DNA from: Paenibacillus etheri
Lineage (GTDB): Bacteria > Bacillota > Bacilli > Paenibacillales > Paenibacillaceae
Assembly (NCBI RefSeq): GCF_001012825.1
Contig: NZ_LCZJ02000018.1
Location: 124,001 to 188,000, forward strand
Length of the DNA stretch: 64,000 nucleotides
Direction: 5' to 3'
Shown: piece after piece, positions 15,762-24,318 of the stretch
Position numbering within the stretch: the stretch's first letter is position 1
How the letters are laid out: each line of letters starts with the position of its first letter
The notes under the pieces: model-generated
Database searches by the model: none
What the model was told of the DNA's origin: nothing
Seen by the model: the letters and a program-made list of their open reading frames with translations, nothing else
Translations under genes and position numbers: made by a program

Positions 15762-17252
15762 ATGATTAAAAAAATGCAATTGCCGCTACAAACATTAAAC
15801 TTGATTACTGGATTCATGGTGTGGGTGATCATCTCTTCCCTGATGCCCTTTATTTCCGAGGATATCAGCATTCCTCCGGGGCGGCTGGCGATGGTCACGG
15901 CTATTCCGGTGGTGCTCGGCTCTATTCTAAGGATTCCTTTAGGCTATTATGCAAACATTCTGGGAGCACGCATTATTTTTATGTGCAGCTTTATCCTGCT
16001 TTTGTTTCCGGTCTACTTCATCAGTGAAGCCTCCTCGGTTACTCATTTAATTATCGGAGGTTTGTTCCTAGGAATCGGCGGAGCCGTATTTTCGGTAGGT
16101 GTGACCTCTCTGCCGAAGTATTACCCCAAAGATAAGCATGGTCTGGTCAACGGAATCTACGGGATCGGGAATATCGGAACTGCTGTCACTACCTTCTCGG
16201 CTCCGATTGTGGCCGCACAGATTGGCTGGGCACCTGCGGTTAAAATGTATCTGATCCTGTTACTGGTATTTATCGCATTAAATTTCTTCTTCGGCGATCG
16301 TCATGAGCCTAAACTCAAAACACCGATTATTGAACAGATCAAGGGCGTGTCTAAAAATGAAAAGCTCTGGCTGTTCTCCTTGTTCTACTTTATTACCTTT
16401 GGTTCCTTCGTTGCCTTCACTATTTATCTGCCGAACTTTCTAGTTTCGAATTTCGGTCTGGAAAAAGTGGATGCCGGGATGCGCACAGCCGGCTTCATTG
16501 CCGTTGCGACCTTCTTCCGTCCGATAGGCGGCTGGCTTGCCGACAAGTTCCAGCCTTTGTTTCTGCTCACCGGCACATTCAGTATTTATACGGTTGCAGC
16601 TATCATCCTGGCATTTATGCCTGACATGGGCTTATATACAGTGGGTTGCCTTGCTATTGCGTTCAGTGCGGGAATCGGTAACGGAGTCATATTCAAATTA
16701 GTCCCGCTGTACTTTAATAAGCAGGCGGGTGTCGCCAACGGGATCGTATCGATGATGGGCGGCCTGGGCGGCTTTTTCCCTCCTATTATGCTGTCGGTGA
16801 TTTATTCGGCTACAGGGCAATATTCCATCGGGTTCATGCTGCTCTCTCAGGTAGCGCTGGCCAGTCTGGTACTGGTAGTGTGGCTCTATTTTCAGGACCG
16901 GCTTGCGCTTACCTCTGAAGTGTTCAATTCTACCGGACAGGGGATTCTGGTTACGGATGTCTCCGGTCTCATCAAGACCGTCAATCCGGCATTCACGAAG
17001 CTCACCGGCTATACCGAAGACGAAGTTCTCGGCAGACAGCCCAGCATTCTGAAGTCAGGTCGCCAATCCAAGGAGTTCTACCGCTTAATGTGGAGCGAGG
17101 TCAGGGAGAAGGGGATGTGGCAGGGTGAGATCTGGAACAAGCGCAAGAGCGGGGAAGAGTATTTGCAGTGGCTGAATATCAGCGCTGTGAAGGATGAGAC
17201 CGGCGAAGATGTCCGGTATGTAGGCACATTCAGCGATATTACGGAGAAATAA
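15762..17252 (+). CDS. narK: NarK-type nitrate/nitrite transporter with C-terminal PAS domain
   Basis: The first 380 or so residues form a 12-helix major facilitator like NarK. They include FLGIGGAVFSVGVTSLPKYY and NGIYGIGNIGTAVTTFSAP, and later GVANGIVSMMGGLGGFFPP, the glycine-rich nitrate signature segments. After the last helix the chain continues with a complete PAS-PAC module (about 384-496): GILVTDVSGLIKTVNPAF, TKLTGYTEDEVLGRQP, then YVGTFSDITEK at the very end. Such an extension is not part of ordinary NarK. No kinase, GGDEF or other output follows. ATG 15762 is preferred because AAAAGGTGAG precedes it; a GTG at 15753 is the alternative. It moves nitrate in and nitrite out; the PAS part may gate transport. 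Confidence 0.93.
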   Translation: MIKKMQLPLQTLNLITGFMVWVIISSLMPFISEDISIPPGRLAMVTAIPVVLGSILRIPLGYYANILGARIIFMCSFILLLFPVYFISEASSVTHLIIGGLFLGIGGAVFSVGVTSLPKYYPKDKHGLVNGIYGIGNIGTAVTTFSAPIVAAQIGWAPAVKMYLILLLVFIALNFFFGDRHEPKLKTPIIEQIKGVSKNEKLWLFSLFYFITFGSFVAFTIYLPNFLVSNFGLEKVDAGMRTAGFIAVATFFRPIGGWLADKFQPLFLLTGTFSIYTVAAIILAFMPDMGLYTVGCLAIAFSAGIGNGVIFKLVPLYFNKQAGVANGIVSMMGGLGGFFPPIMLSVIYSATGQYSIGFMLLSQVALASLVLVVWLYFQDRLALTSEVFNSTGQGILVTDVSGLIKTVNPAFTKLTGYTEDEVLGRQPSILKSGRQSKEFYRLMWSEVREKGMWQGEIWNKRKSGEEYLQWLNISAVKDETGEDVRYVGTFSDITEK

Positions 17253-17294
17253 CCGGATGAACCGTTTTTTAGTCCGGCACTAAGTTAGGAGCAG

Positions 17295-18545
17295 ATGAAG
17301 GTGGAAAAGACCAGAACTCCGGTTACCGTGGCAGAAGCTGTATTCCGGGTAACTGAAAGAGCATGCCGCATAGGTACAGAAAGGGTTCCACTTGCTGAAA
17401 GCTATGGACGGATCCTGGCGGAACCGCTGACGGCAACCCATGATGTTCCGCATTTTACCCGATCACCCTATGACGGATATGCAATCGCTTCGGCAGATTC
17501 TGCCGGTGCTTCCGGTAACAACAGGATCAGCTTTACTGTAGTAGATCATATCGGCGCAGGGGCAGTATCTCAGGTTGTAATAGGACCATGCGAAGCCGTT
17601 CGTCTGATGACGGGAGCGGCGCTGCCTCCAGGAGCGGATGCTGTAGTAATGTTTGAACAGGCTACAGCAGCAGGTCATACGTTTACAATCCGTAAAGCTT
17701 TTGAACCACAGGAGAATCTGTCCCTGCAGGGTGAAGATATGCGGTCAGGGGAAATGATCGTTCCGGCCGGCAGCTTCATTCATCCCGGTATTGTAGCACT
17801 GCTGGCTACATTCGGTTGCGGGTATGTTCAGGTCGGTAAGCGGCCGGTTGTAGGGATATTGTCTACAGGAACCGAACTGCTGGAGGTGACAGCACAGCTT
17901 GCCCCCGGCAAAATCCGCAACAGTAACGGACCGATGATTGCTGCCCAGCTCGCCCGGATGGGTATCCCTTACCGGCTGTATGATACAGCCGCAGACCAAC
18001 TGGAAGCATGTCTGCTGACGGTACGGAAGGCGCTGACAGAAACAGACTGCTTGATTACAACGGGCGGTGTATCTGTCGGTGACTATGACTACCTGCCGGA
18101 AATTTATAAGCGGCTCGGGGCTGATGTGCTGTTTAACAAGGTGGCGATGCGTCCGGGCAGTGTGACCACAGTCGCGGTTACTGGGGATACCTATTTGTTC
18201 GGATTATCAGGCAATCCTTCTGCGTGCTTCACGGGATTTGAGCTGTTTGTTAGACCCGCCCTGCTCAAAATGATGGGGGCTGATAAAATTTATCTGCCGC
18301 GCACGACGGCGGTACTGGCGGAGGATTTCCCGAAGGCCAATCCATTCACCCGGTTTATCCGGGCTGTTCATGACCGCAGCTCGGTGCGTCCTGCCGGCTT
18401 CAATAAATCTAATGCCGTATCTTCTATCGCACGCGGGAATTCGCTGATTGTGCTGCCGGGCGGGACAAGAGGTTATGCCGCAGGTGATCTTGTTGATGTA
18501 CTGCTGCTGGGTGTTGAAGAAGGTACGGATGAATGGGTACTGTAA
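17295..18545 (+). CDS. moeA: Molybdopterin molybdenumtransferase
   Basis: The 416-aa MoeA inserts molybdate into adenylylated molybdopterin. Family landmarks are visible in order: [45 protein letters not shown] after TTGGVSVGD, and KVAMRPGS near the active site. TAGGAG precedes the ATG. It lies 42 bases after narK and 25 bases before moaA, so cofactor synthesis is transcribed with nitrate transport. The gene supplies NarG with its cofactor. Confidence 0.94.
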   Translation: MKVEKTRTPVTVAEAVFRVTERACRIGTERVPLAESYGRILAEPLTATHDVPHFTRSPYDGYAIASADSAGASGNNRISFTVVDHIGAGAVSQVVIGPCEAVRLMTGAALPPGADAVVMFEQATAAGHTFTIRKAFEPQENLSLQGEDMRSGEMIVPAGSFIHPGIVALLATFGCGYVQVGKRPVVGILSTGTELLEVTAQLAPGKIRNSNGPMIAAQLARMGIPYRLYDTAADQLEACLLTVRKALTETDCLITTGGVSVGDYDYLPEIYKRLGADVLFNKVAMRPGSVTTVAVTGDTYLFGLSGNPSACFTGFELFVRPALLKMMGADKIYLPRTTAVLAEDFPKANPFTRFIRAVHDRSSVRPAGFNKSNAVSSIARGNSLIVLPGGTRGYAAGDLVDVLLLGVEEGTDEWVL

Positions 18546-18570
18546 GCCTACCGGAAGGGAGATAAGAGTC

Positions 18571-19587
18571 ATGAATGCACATCCACTACAGGATCAACTG
18601 CGACGGCCTATCCATGATTTGCGGATTTCGGTAACAGACCGGTGCAATTTCCGCTGTTCCTACTGCATGCCGAAGGAAGTGTTCGGTGATGATTATGCAT
18701 TCCTCCCCGCAAGCGAGCTACTAACCTTTGAAGAAATCTGCCGGCTGACGAAGCTGTTCGTATCCCTTGGAGTAAGCAAAATCCGGTTGACCGGAGGCGA
18801 GCCGCTCATGCGGCGGGATCTGCCTGAGCTTGTTGCGGGAATCCGCGCCATCAGTGGCGTAAAAGATATGGGACTGACGACGAACGGGGTACTGCTTGGT
18901 GGGCAGGCAGCGCCACTGTATGCTGCGGGGCTCCGCAGACTGAACGTCAGCCTGGATGCCCTGGAGCCTGAGGGGTTTGGAAGAATGAATGGACGGGGCT
19001 TTAAGTCTGGATTAATTCTGCAACATATTGATCATGCCGTTGAATCCGGGTTTGAGGTCAAAGTAAACATGGTGGTACAAAGAGGTGTGAACGAATCGGA
19101 GATTGTACCGATGGCAGCCTATTTCAAGGATAAGAATATAACGCTGCGGTTCATCGAGTTTATGGATGCCGGCAATGATAACGGCTGGAGCTATGAGAAG
19201 GTCGTAACTAAACGGGAAATACTGGAACGCCTACAAAACTCATTTGAATTGGAAGCACAGAACCACAATTATTTTGGCGAGGTAGCCAAAAGGTACCGGT
19301 ACAAGGGCACCTACACAGAGGTAGGTTTTATAACTTCCGTATCCGAATCATTCTGCTCCTCCTGTACACGGGCCCGGTTGTCTTCGGACGGCAAATTGTA
19401 CACTTGCCTATTTGCATCAGACGGTTTTGATCTCAGGGGAATGCTTCGCAGCGGTGCGAGTGACAAAAGCTTGTTGCTAGCCATTAGGGACGTATGGGAG
19501 CAGCGGACAGACCGTTACTCCGATGAGCGGACAGAACAAACCGTGAAGAACAGAACAAAGATCGGCATGTCCTATATTGGAGGCTGA
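18571..19587 (+). CDS. moaA: GTP 3',8-cyclase (radical SAM)
   Basis: The 338-aa MoaA carries out the first step of molybdenum cofactor synthesis, rearranging GTP. The N-terminal radical-SAM cluster CNFRCSYC, the second cluster [11 protein letters not shown] with a third Cys in LYTCLF, and the C-terminal GMSYIGG tail (the conserved GG) are all present. AAGGGAG lies 9 bases before the ATG at 18571. An upstream in-frame ATG at 18448 lies within moeA and is not needed. moaC, moaD and moaE are not in this window and must lie elsewhere. Confidence 0.95.
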   Translation: MNAHPLQDQLRRPIHDLRISVTDRCNFRCSYCMPKEVFGDDYAFLPASELLTFEEICRLTKLFVSLGVSKIRLTGGEPLMRRDLPELVAGIRAISGVKDMGLTTNGVLLGGQAAPLYAAGLRRLNVSLDALEPEGFGRMNGRGFKSGLILQHIDHAVESGFEVKVNMVVQRGVNESEIVPMAAYFKDKNITLRFIEFMDAGNDNGWSYEKVVTKREILERLQNSFELEAQNHNYFGEVAKRYRYKGTYTEVGFITSVSESFCSSCTRARLSSDGKLYTCLFASDGFDLRGMLRSGASDKSLLLAIRDVWEQRTDRYSDERTEQTVKNRTKIGMSYIGG

Positions 19588-19716
19588 AGGGCAGAATGCA
19601 ATTTCAGCTGTTGATCGAGCCGGATTGCAGATCATTTTTGGCTGAGCAATGTATCCTTATTGTGCCTCAGGATCGAGCAATCCGGAAATGATCGCAGAAT
19701 AGACTAACGCAGCAAC

Positions 19717-19766
19717 AAGGAAGCTCCTCTACCCGGATTAACGGCAGAAGAGCTTTCTGGTTTTTT
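19717..19766 (+). terminator. Terminator between moaA and the ywiC-like gene
   Basis: GAAGCTCCTCT pairs, with one mismatch, with AGAAGAGCTTTC and is followed by six T residues. Upstream, CCGGATTGC (19620-19628) and GCAATCCGG (19677-19685) form a further perfect inverted repeat of unknown role in the same spacer. Confidence 0.7.
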
Positions 19767-19777
19767 ACAGCTATATC

Positions 19778-20491
19778 CTAGAAGTACAACACAAGCACAG
19801 ACACATATAACATAAGGGAGAAGCCGATTTCGATGAGTCCGGTACGTTTTGCAGTGATTGCCGTCCTTGGGAGGATGGCTGCCCGCAGAAGCAGGATGAG
19901 CAGCGGAACAATCAGAGACGGAAACAGGAACAGCCCGGCTGCTGCAACCAGCAGGTGATACAGCACAGATCCGTAATAGAAATGGATATTTTTGCGTTCA
20001 CGGATGATAGTTTTGACATACAATGCGGTTCCAACAAAGTACAGCACAGCCAGCAGGAACAGCTCGGCCGCTGTCCGCCAGCTCTCCCCCTGACCGACAT
20101 AAAAGACCGGATAAATGATCAGGCAAAATGCCAAAATGGCCGAGATGTCATTGAGCAGGGCACGTTCATTTTTAGCTTTTGCATAATAGAGATTTACAGC
20201 GAATAAAGGCACGAGCGGCAGAACAAACCATAATAGTGCAGGTTCGGTTATCACTAGATGGACGATTATAGGCAGCAGCAGAATTCCATATACCTTCAAA
20301 GGCTTTTCATAGCGCTCAAATTTCCCTGTCTTTACCCCCTGCAGTAAAGGAAAGCTGAACAAATAGATCAGAAGCCAGCAAATAAACAGCGGAATATGTA
20401 TAGGTTGCCAGCTGGATGCTGCTACCCCGAACAGAAAGGGAAGGACGAGCATCGCCCAGGCACCGTGCTGGTTAGGGATATACTTCTTCAT
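19778..20491 (-). CDS. ywiC: YwiC-like integral membrane protein
   Basis: The protein is almost entirely hydrophobic, with about seven membrane helices, and begins with the family hallmark PNQHGAWAMLVLPFL. ywiC of Bacillus subtilis lies next to narK and fnr, so its presence here agrees with a nitrate-respiration island. Its biochemical role is unknown. Two ATGs compete: the one at 20500 is only two bases after AGGAGG, while the one at 20491 has better spacing and matches the family start, so I use 20491. It is convergent with moaA. Confidence 0.85.
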   Translation of the reverse strand: MKKYIPNQHGAWAMLVLPFLFGVAASSWQPIHIPLFICWLLIYLFSFPLLQGVKTGKFERYEKPLKVYGILLLPIIVHLVITEPALLWFVLPLVPLFAVNLYYAKAKNERALLNDISAILAFCLIIYPVFYVGQGESWRTAAELFLLAVLYFVGTALYVKTIIRERKNIHFYYGSVLYHLLVAAAGLFLFPSLIVPLLILLLRAAILPRTAITAKRTGLIEIGFSLMLYVSVLVLYF

Positions 20492-20620
20492 ACTATACAT
20501 GACCTCCTACCCTGAAATATCATGGCATGTGAGGATGCCATACTCTTTAAATATACGTTTTTCCTGAGGGGACCCGGGTGATTTGAAGCACTAATCATTT
20601 CAAGAAAAGGAGTAAACATC

Positions 20621-21298
20621 GTGACTATGGAATCTCATCATACAGTAGTACATGGCCCGGTTCCTGTATTACAAATCGTCGGATTTAAGAATAGCGGGAA
20701 GACAACACTTGCTTGTCGTTTAATTCGCGCTCTATCCACTCAAGGTATACGTGTCGGGTCTGCTAAACACGATGCTCACCATTTTCAATTAGATGATCCA
20801 GGTACAGACAGCAGCAAGCATTTACTGCACGGGGCGGTTGAAACTGTACTGACATCGTCAGAGGCTACAAGAATAATGCGGAAGTCTGAGACTTCCTTGG
20901 AAGAAATCGTACAGTCTATGTATGGTAAGGTTGATCTGCTGATCGTTGAAGGGTTCAAGTCTGCGGAATACCCCAAAATCGCCATGATCCGCAATGTAGA
21001 TGAAATGATAACCCTACGAAATCGAGTAACGAATATTTGTCTATGGTTAAGCTGGGAGGAGGATGCGAATATGGACAGTGTAACGTCTCCGATAAGCAAG
21101 AATTCTACCCCTGTACTGTCTCTCCGGGATCAAGCTCTTATTGATCAGGAGGTCCTCTCCCTGGCTTTATCGCTGCTTCAATCTAATCCGGGAATCCCTG
21201 ATCTGGAAGAAGGAAGTTCCCTTACAGGAGGTGCAAATCTTGTTGACAGGAGTCATATTAGCAGGTGGACAAAATTCCCGGATGAAGGGTCAGAATAA
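20621..21298 (+). CDS. mobB: Molybdopterin-guanine dinucleotide biosynthesis protein B
   Basis: The 225-aa MobB is a P-loop GTPase that helps MobA attach GMP to molybdopterin. It shows Walker A GFKNSGKTT, the SAKHDAHHF segment, and VDLLIVEGFKSAEYPK. GTG at 20621 is used because AAAAGGAG precedes it by 8 bases. The C-terminal 50 residues extend past the usual domain end, partly because the DNA also encodes the start of mobA in another frame. It serves bis-MGD synthesis for NarG. Confidence 0.92.
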   Translation: MTMESHHTVVHGPVPVLQIVGFKNSGKTTLACRLIRALSTQGIRVGSAKHDAHHFQLDDPGTDSSKHLLHGAVETVLTSSEATRIMRKSETSLEEIVQSMYGKVDLLIVEGFKSAEYPKIAMIRNVDEMITLRNRVTNICLWLSWEEDANMDSVTSPISKNSTPVLSLRDQALIDQEVLSLALSLLQSNPGIPDLEEGSSLTGGANLVDRSHISRWTKFPDEGSE

Positions 21299-21854
21299 AG
21301 CGCTTCTGACCTATAACGGGGAGCATTTTATTGTTAGACAGGTGAAGGAAATGCGTACTATTTGCTCCAAGATCATTGTTGTTACGAACGATGCATCCCC
21401 GTATGAGGATTGCCTTCCATCCGGTCTAAGTTATATACCAGACATCTATCTAGGGCATGGACCCTTAAGCGGGTTTCATGCCGCTTTTGCCAAGGTGGAG
21501 ACGGATTATGCTTGGGTTGTCGGATGCGATAGTCCTAATATTTCTGCGCCCGCAGCTTCGTGGATGCTCACCCGGTTCAAGAAAGGCGACTATGCTGCTG
21601 TTCTTCCCATCATTAACGGAAAGCATCAGATGCTCCATGGGGTATATCGGCCGCACCTGATCTTGCCAATTATCATTGAAAGACTGGAAATGCTACAATA
21701 CCGGCTATCAGGATTATTAGATTCGATGCATTGGTTAGGGGTGAATAAGGATGATCTCCTTGGTGCTGGTATACATGAGGATTTCACTGCAGATGTAGAT
21801 ACACCTGAGCAATATAAGGATTTGCTCCACATATCGAATCGTCGCCTTAGGTAA
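21240..21854 (+). CDS. mobA: Molybdenum cofactor guanylyltransferase
   Basis: The roughly 204-aa MobA transfers GMP to molybdopterin. The nucleotide-binding start GVILAGGQNSRMKGQNKALL and the later GHGPLSGFHAAF and VVGCDSPN motifs are clear. AGGAGGTG at 21226-21233 points to a TTG start at 21240 or 21243. The reading frame is open upstream, but the family begins at the GVILAGG strand. It overlaps mobB by 59 bases, so the two are translationally linked. Confidence 0.9.
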   Translation: MLTGVILAGGQNSRMKGQNKALLTYNGEHFIVRQVKEMRTICSKIIVVTNDASPYEDCLPSGLSYIPDIYLGHGPLSGFHAAFAKVETDYAWVVGCDSPNISAPAASWMLTRFKKGDYAAVLPIINGKHQMLHGVYRPHLILPIIIERLEMLQYRLSGLLDSMHWLGVNKDDLLGAGIHEDFTADVDTPEQYKDLLHISNRRLR

Positions 21855-22025
21855 ACCGGATCAATACAGTTACAACCTTCCAAGTCACTCAGGGTACTAT
21901 GCATATAAATTAACTGATAAATTAGTACTGCTCAAATTGCCTTGTAGTATAATAATAATCAATTCAAGTCATCTAAACCTAAGTCACTAACATAGAAATT
22001 TACCCAAAAAGCGAGGCGTAAGGAA

Positions 22026-22316
22026 ATGAATGCATCAGAGTTTCAACAGTATGTGAAGAAGTTCAGTGAAACCAAAGGTTTTGACACGAGCTCCATTGAG
22101 CAGAGAATGCTGTACTTAATGACTGAAGTAGGAGAGTTGTCCAAAGAGGTACTTTCCGTATCTTTCGACCCTGATGCGGAGAAGAAAGAAAACTTGGGAT
22201 ACGAGATGTACGATGTGGTGTGGAATATCTTTGATCTGGCCAATAAGCTGGATATTGATCTGGATCAGGCATTTAAACGTAAGTTGGAAATAAATGAACT
22301 TAGAACATGGGAGTAG
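22026..22316 (+). CDS. MazG-like nucleotide pyrophosphohydrolase
   Basis: The 96-aa all-helical protein has the MazG/dUTPase-like pattern: MTEVGELSKEVL with paired acids, then GYEMYDVVWNIFDLANKLDI with Glu/Asp for magnesium. Such short MazG-like enzymes hydrolyse (d)NTPs to monophosphates, often for house-cleaning. AAGGA stands just before the ATG. It is a single gene between a spacer and a strong terminator. The substrate cannot be told from the sequence. Confidence 0.8.
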   Translation: MNASEFQQYVKKFSETKGFDTSSIEQRMLYLMTEVGELSKEVLSVSFDPDAEKKENLGYEMYDVVWNIFDLANKLDIDLDQAFKRKLEINELRTWE

Positions 22317-22320
22317 CATA

Positions 22321-22364
22321 AAAAAATCCAAGGACGTCCCACTCGGGAAGCCTTGGATTTTTTT
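22321..22364. terminator. Bidirectional terminator between the MazG-like and SDR genes
   Basis: AAAAAATCCAAGG pairs with CCTTGGATTTTTT. Both arms carry A/T tracts, so it can serve the convergent genes on either side. Confidence 0.85.
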
Positions 22365-22376
22365 ACATCAATCATT

Positions 22377-23126
22377 TTATTTAAATGAAGCATAACCTTC
22401 ATCAGCCATTACAACACTACCGTTAATTGCACTAGCCTCTGGTAAGGAGAGCAAGTATACAGTGTCTGCAACTTGTTCAGGCAATGTTAGTTTGTTACCC
22501 ATTACTTTGCTCTTCATCTGGTCGACCATTCCTTGATCTTTATATCCTTGGATGATTGGTGTATCTACAGCCCCAGGAGCAACGGCGAGTACGCGGATGC
22601 CATGAACGGACATTTCAAGTGCTGCGGATTTGGTCATCATAATAACCGCACCTTTGGAAGCATGGTATGCGAATGTACCTGGGGAAGCAAGGAATCCAAA
22701 TACAGAAGCTGTATTGATGATGACCCCTTTGATGCCGAGTTCACGCATTTTTTTACCAGCAGCGATAATCCCATGGGCAACACCATGCTGATTGACATTA
22801 ATAACACTATGATAATCTTTAAGATCTTGGTCTAGTACAGGAGTGACACGTCCGATCCCGGCATTGTTGAACATGACGTCAATTCTTCCATAAGTGACAA
22901 CGGTCTTCTCAACCAATGCCTCTACCTCTTCATATTTGGAAACATCGGTTTTGACGAAAATAGCTTCGCCACCATCCTTGATAATCTGTGCGACCGTTTC
23001 TTCACCTAATTGTTGATTAAAATCGGCAACGACCACTTGGTCACCTTTACTTGCGAATTTAATAGCGGTTTGTTTCCCGATTCCACTGGCTCCACCAGTA
23101 ATTACGGCTACTCTTTTGTCTGTCAT
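22377..23126 (-). CDS. Short-chain dehydrogenase/reductase
   Basis: The 249-aa protein is a classical SDR with the Rossmann motif TGGASGIG, the NNAG motif in MFNNAGIGRV, a catalytic Ser in NTASVFGF and YHASK as the catalytic Tyr-Lys pair. The acidic residue in VVADFN after strand 2 suggests NAD(H) preference. It is divergent from a LysR regulator 163 bases away, which probably controls it. The substrate is unknown; annotation as a glucose-1-dehydrogenase-like enzyme would be a guess. Confidence 0.88.
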   Translation of the reverse strand: MTDKRVAVITGGASGIGKQTAIKFASKGDQVVVADFNQQLGEETVAQIIKDGGEAIFVKTDVSKYEEVEALVEKTVVTYGRIDVMFNNAGIGRVTPVLDQDLKDYHSVINVNQHGVAHGIIAAGKKMRELGIKGVIINTASVFGFLASPGTFAYHASKGAVIMMTKSAALEMSVHGIRVLAVAPGAVDTPIIQGYKDQGMVDQMKSKVMGNKLTLPEQVADTVYLLSLPEASAINGSVVMADEGYASFK

Positions 23127-23237
23127 TTGAGACTCCTCCTCGAGAAATATAGTTATACTAGAAATATAGGTTCATATAGTGAAAAGGTTATTTACTAACT
23201 TATTTACATTGTAACATCTGCCCGAATTAATTAAAAT

Positions 23238-23267
23238 TTAAGTAAATTTAATAGGTATTAAGTAAAT
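23238..23267. promoter_or_regulatory. Direct repeat TTAAGTAAAT in the SDR/LysR divergent promoter
   Basis: TTAAGTAAAT occurs at 23238-23247 and 23258-23267, exactly 20 bases apart (two helical turns). It lies just upstream of the LysR ribosome site in a very AT-rich stretch. It is a plausible autoregulatory site for the LysR protein, although LysR sites are more often imperfect dyads. Confidence 0.4.
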
Positions 23268-23289
23268 ATTAACTTAGGGAGTGATTCAA

Positions 23290-24201
23290 ATGAATTTAGA
23301 GCAATGCGAGAATATCGTTGAAGTCGCAAAGATTGGTTCACTAACCAAAGCCGCTCAGAATCGTCATATCACCCTGTCTGCCATAAGTCAGTCCATAACA
23401 TTGCTAGAAGCGGAGCTTGGAGTTACTTTGTTCATTCGTTCGCGAGGCCAACGAGCAGTTCCCACAGCAGAGGGACATGCCATTATAAGCAAAGCAAATG
23501 AAGTTCTAATGAAAGTTAATGAATTAAAAGCTGAAGCCCAAATCTATAGCGATACGTTAAGTGGTCATTTGAAGATTGCTACGATTCCGGGACCCATGCA
23601 TCTAATAGTGAAGGTCATATCCGGTTTTAAGGTGGATTTTCCAAACGTGAAAATAGAGATTTTTGAAAAGGGACCTAAAGAAATTCTGGATAATGTACTT
23701 CAGGATGAAATGGATATCGGACTGATGGTCTCACCAGAGGGCTTATCAGAGAAACATAAAGGAGTCGTATTTGAGGAATTAATGGAAGGGAAAATTGTTG
23801 TAGGTGTACATCCAAATTCACCGTTAGCTTTAAATACAATGATTACACCTGAACAGTTAGTGGGGCAGACGTTGGTTTTATACGATGATCATTACATACA
23901 GGATTTTGTGGAGCGTTATTTACTGAGAGTTGGGCCGATGAATATTCTTTTTATAAGTAATAACACCCGTGCCATTGAGAATGCAGTTGCGGCAGGACTC
24001 GCAATAACGATTGGTATGGATTATTCTTTTCTAAAAACATTTGAGGATTCTCAGAAGATCATGAAGACGATTGAGCTAAGATCCCCAGATCACCATAGTC
24101 CAGGTTCTATTGTTTCAGCTTCTAAACAAGGATCGAAAACGGTCCGAAGATTTATCAACAGGCTTAAACATGAATTTGATGAAATGATAAGAAGAAGTTA
24201 A
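23290..24201 (+). CDS. LysR-family transcriptional regulator
   Basis: The 303-aa protein has the N-terminal winged helix of LysR regulators (IVEVAKIGSLTKAAQNRHIT, then SQSITLLEAELGVTLFIR) and a C-terminal substrate-binding domain. The ATG at 23290 is 8 bases after AGGGAG; a GTG at 23281 overlaps that site. It is transcribed away from the SDR gene, the usual arrangement of a LysR regulator with its target. The effector is unknown. Confidence 0.9.
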   Translation: MNLEQCENIVEVAKIGSLTKAAQNRHITLSAISQSITLLEAELGVTLFIRSRGQRAVPTAEGHAIISKANEVLMKVNELKAEAQIYSDTLSGHLKIATIPGPMHLIVKVISGFKVDFPNVKIEIFEKGPKEILDNVLQDEMDIGLMVSPEGLSEKHKGVVFEELMEGKIVVGVHPNSPLALNTMITPEQLVGQTLVLYDDHYIQDFVERYLLRVGPMNILFISNNTRAIENAVAAGLAITIGMDYSFLKTFEDSQKIMKTIELRSPDHHSPGSIVSASKQGSKTVRRFINRLKHEFDEMIRRS

Positions 24202-24318
24202 CAGTATGCCTTGGTAAATTTTATCTAACCTTTACGCTTCCTAGTTAATATAAACCCTATGATGTTGTCCAAGCTCAGATCGTTATTAGGACAGCCAAGT
24301 GGGGAGGATGTCAACACA

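Noticed and set aside
19620-19685. Inverted repeat after moaA considered as a molybdenum-cofactor riboswitch
   Set aside because: It lies downstream of moaA, not in a leader, and lacks the known motif layout.
22043-22331. Three antisense frames over the MazG-like gene
   Set aside because: They have no ribosome sites or domains, whereas the plus-strand gene has a clear family pattern and terminator.
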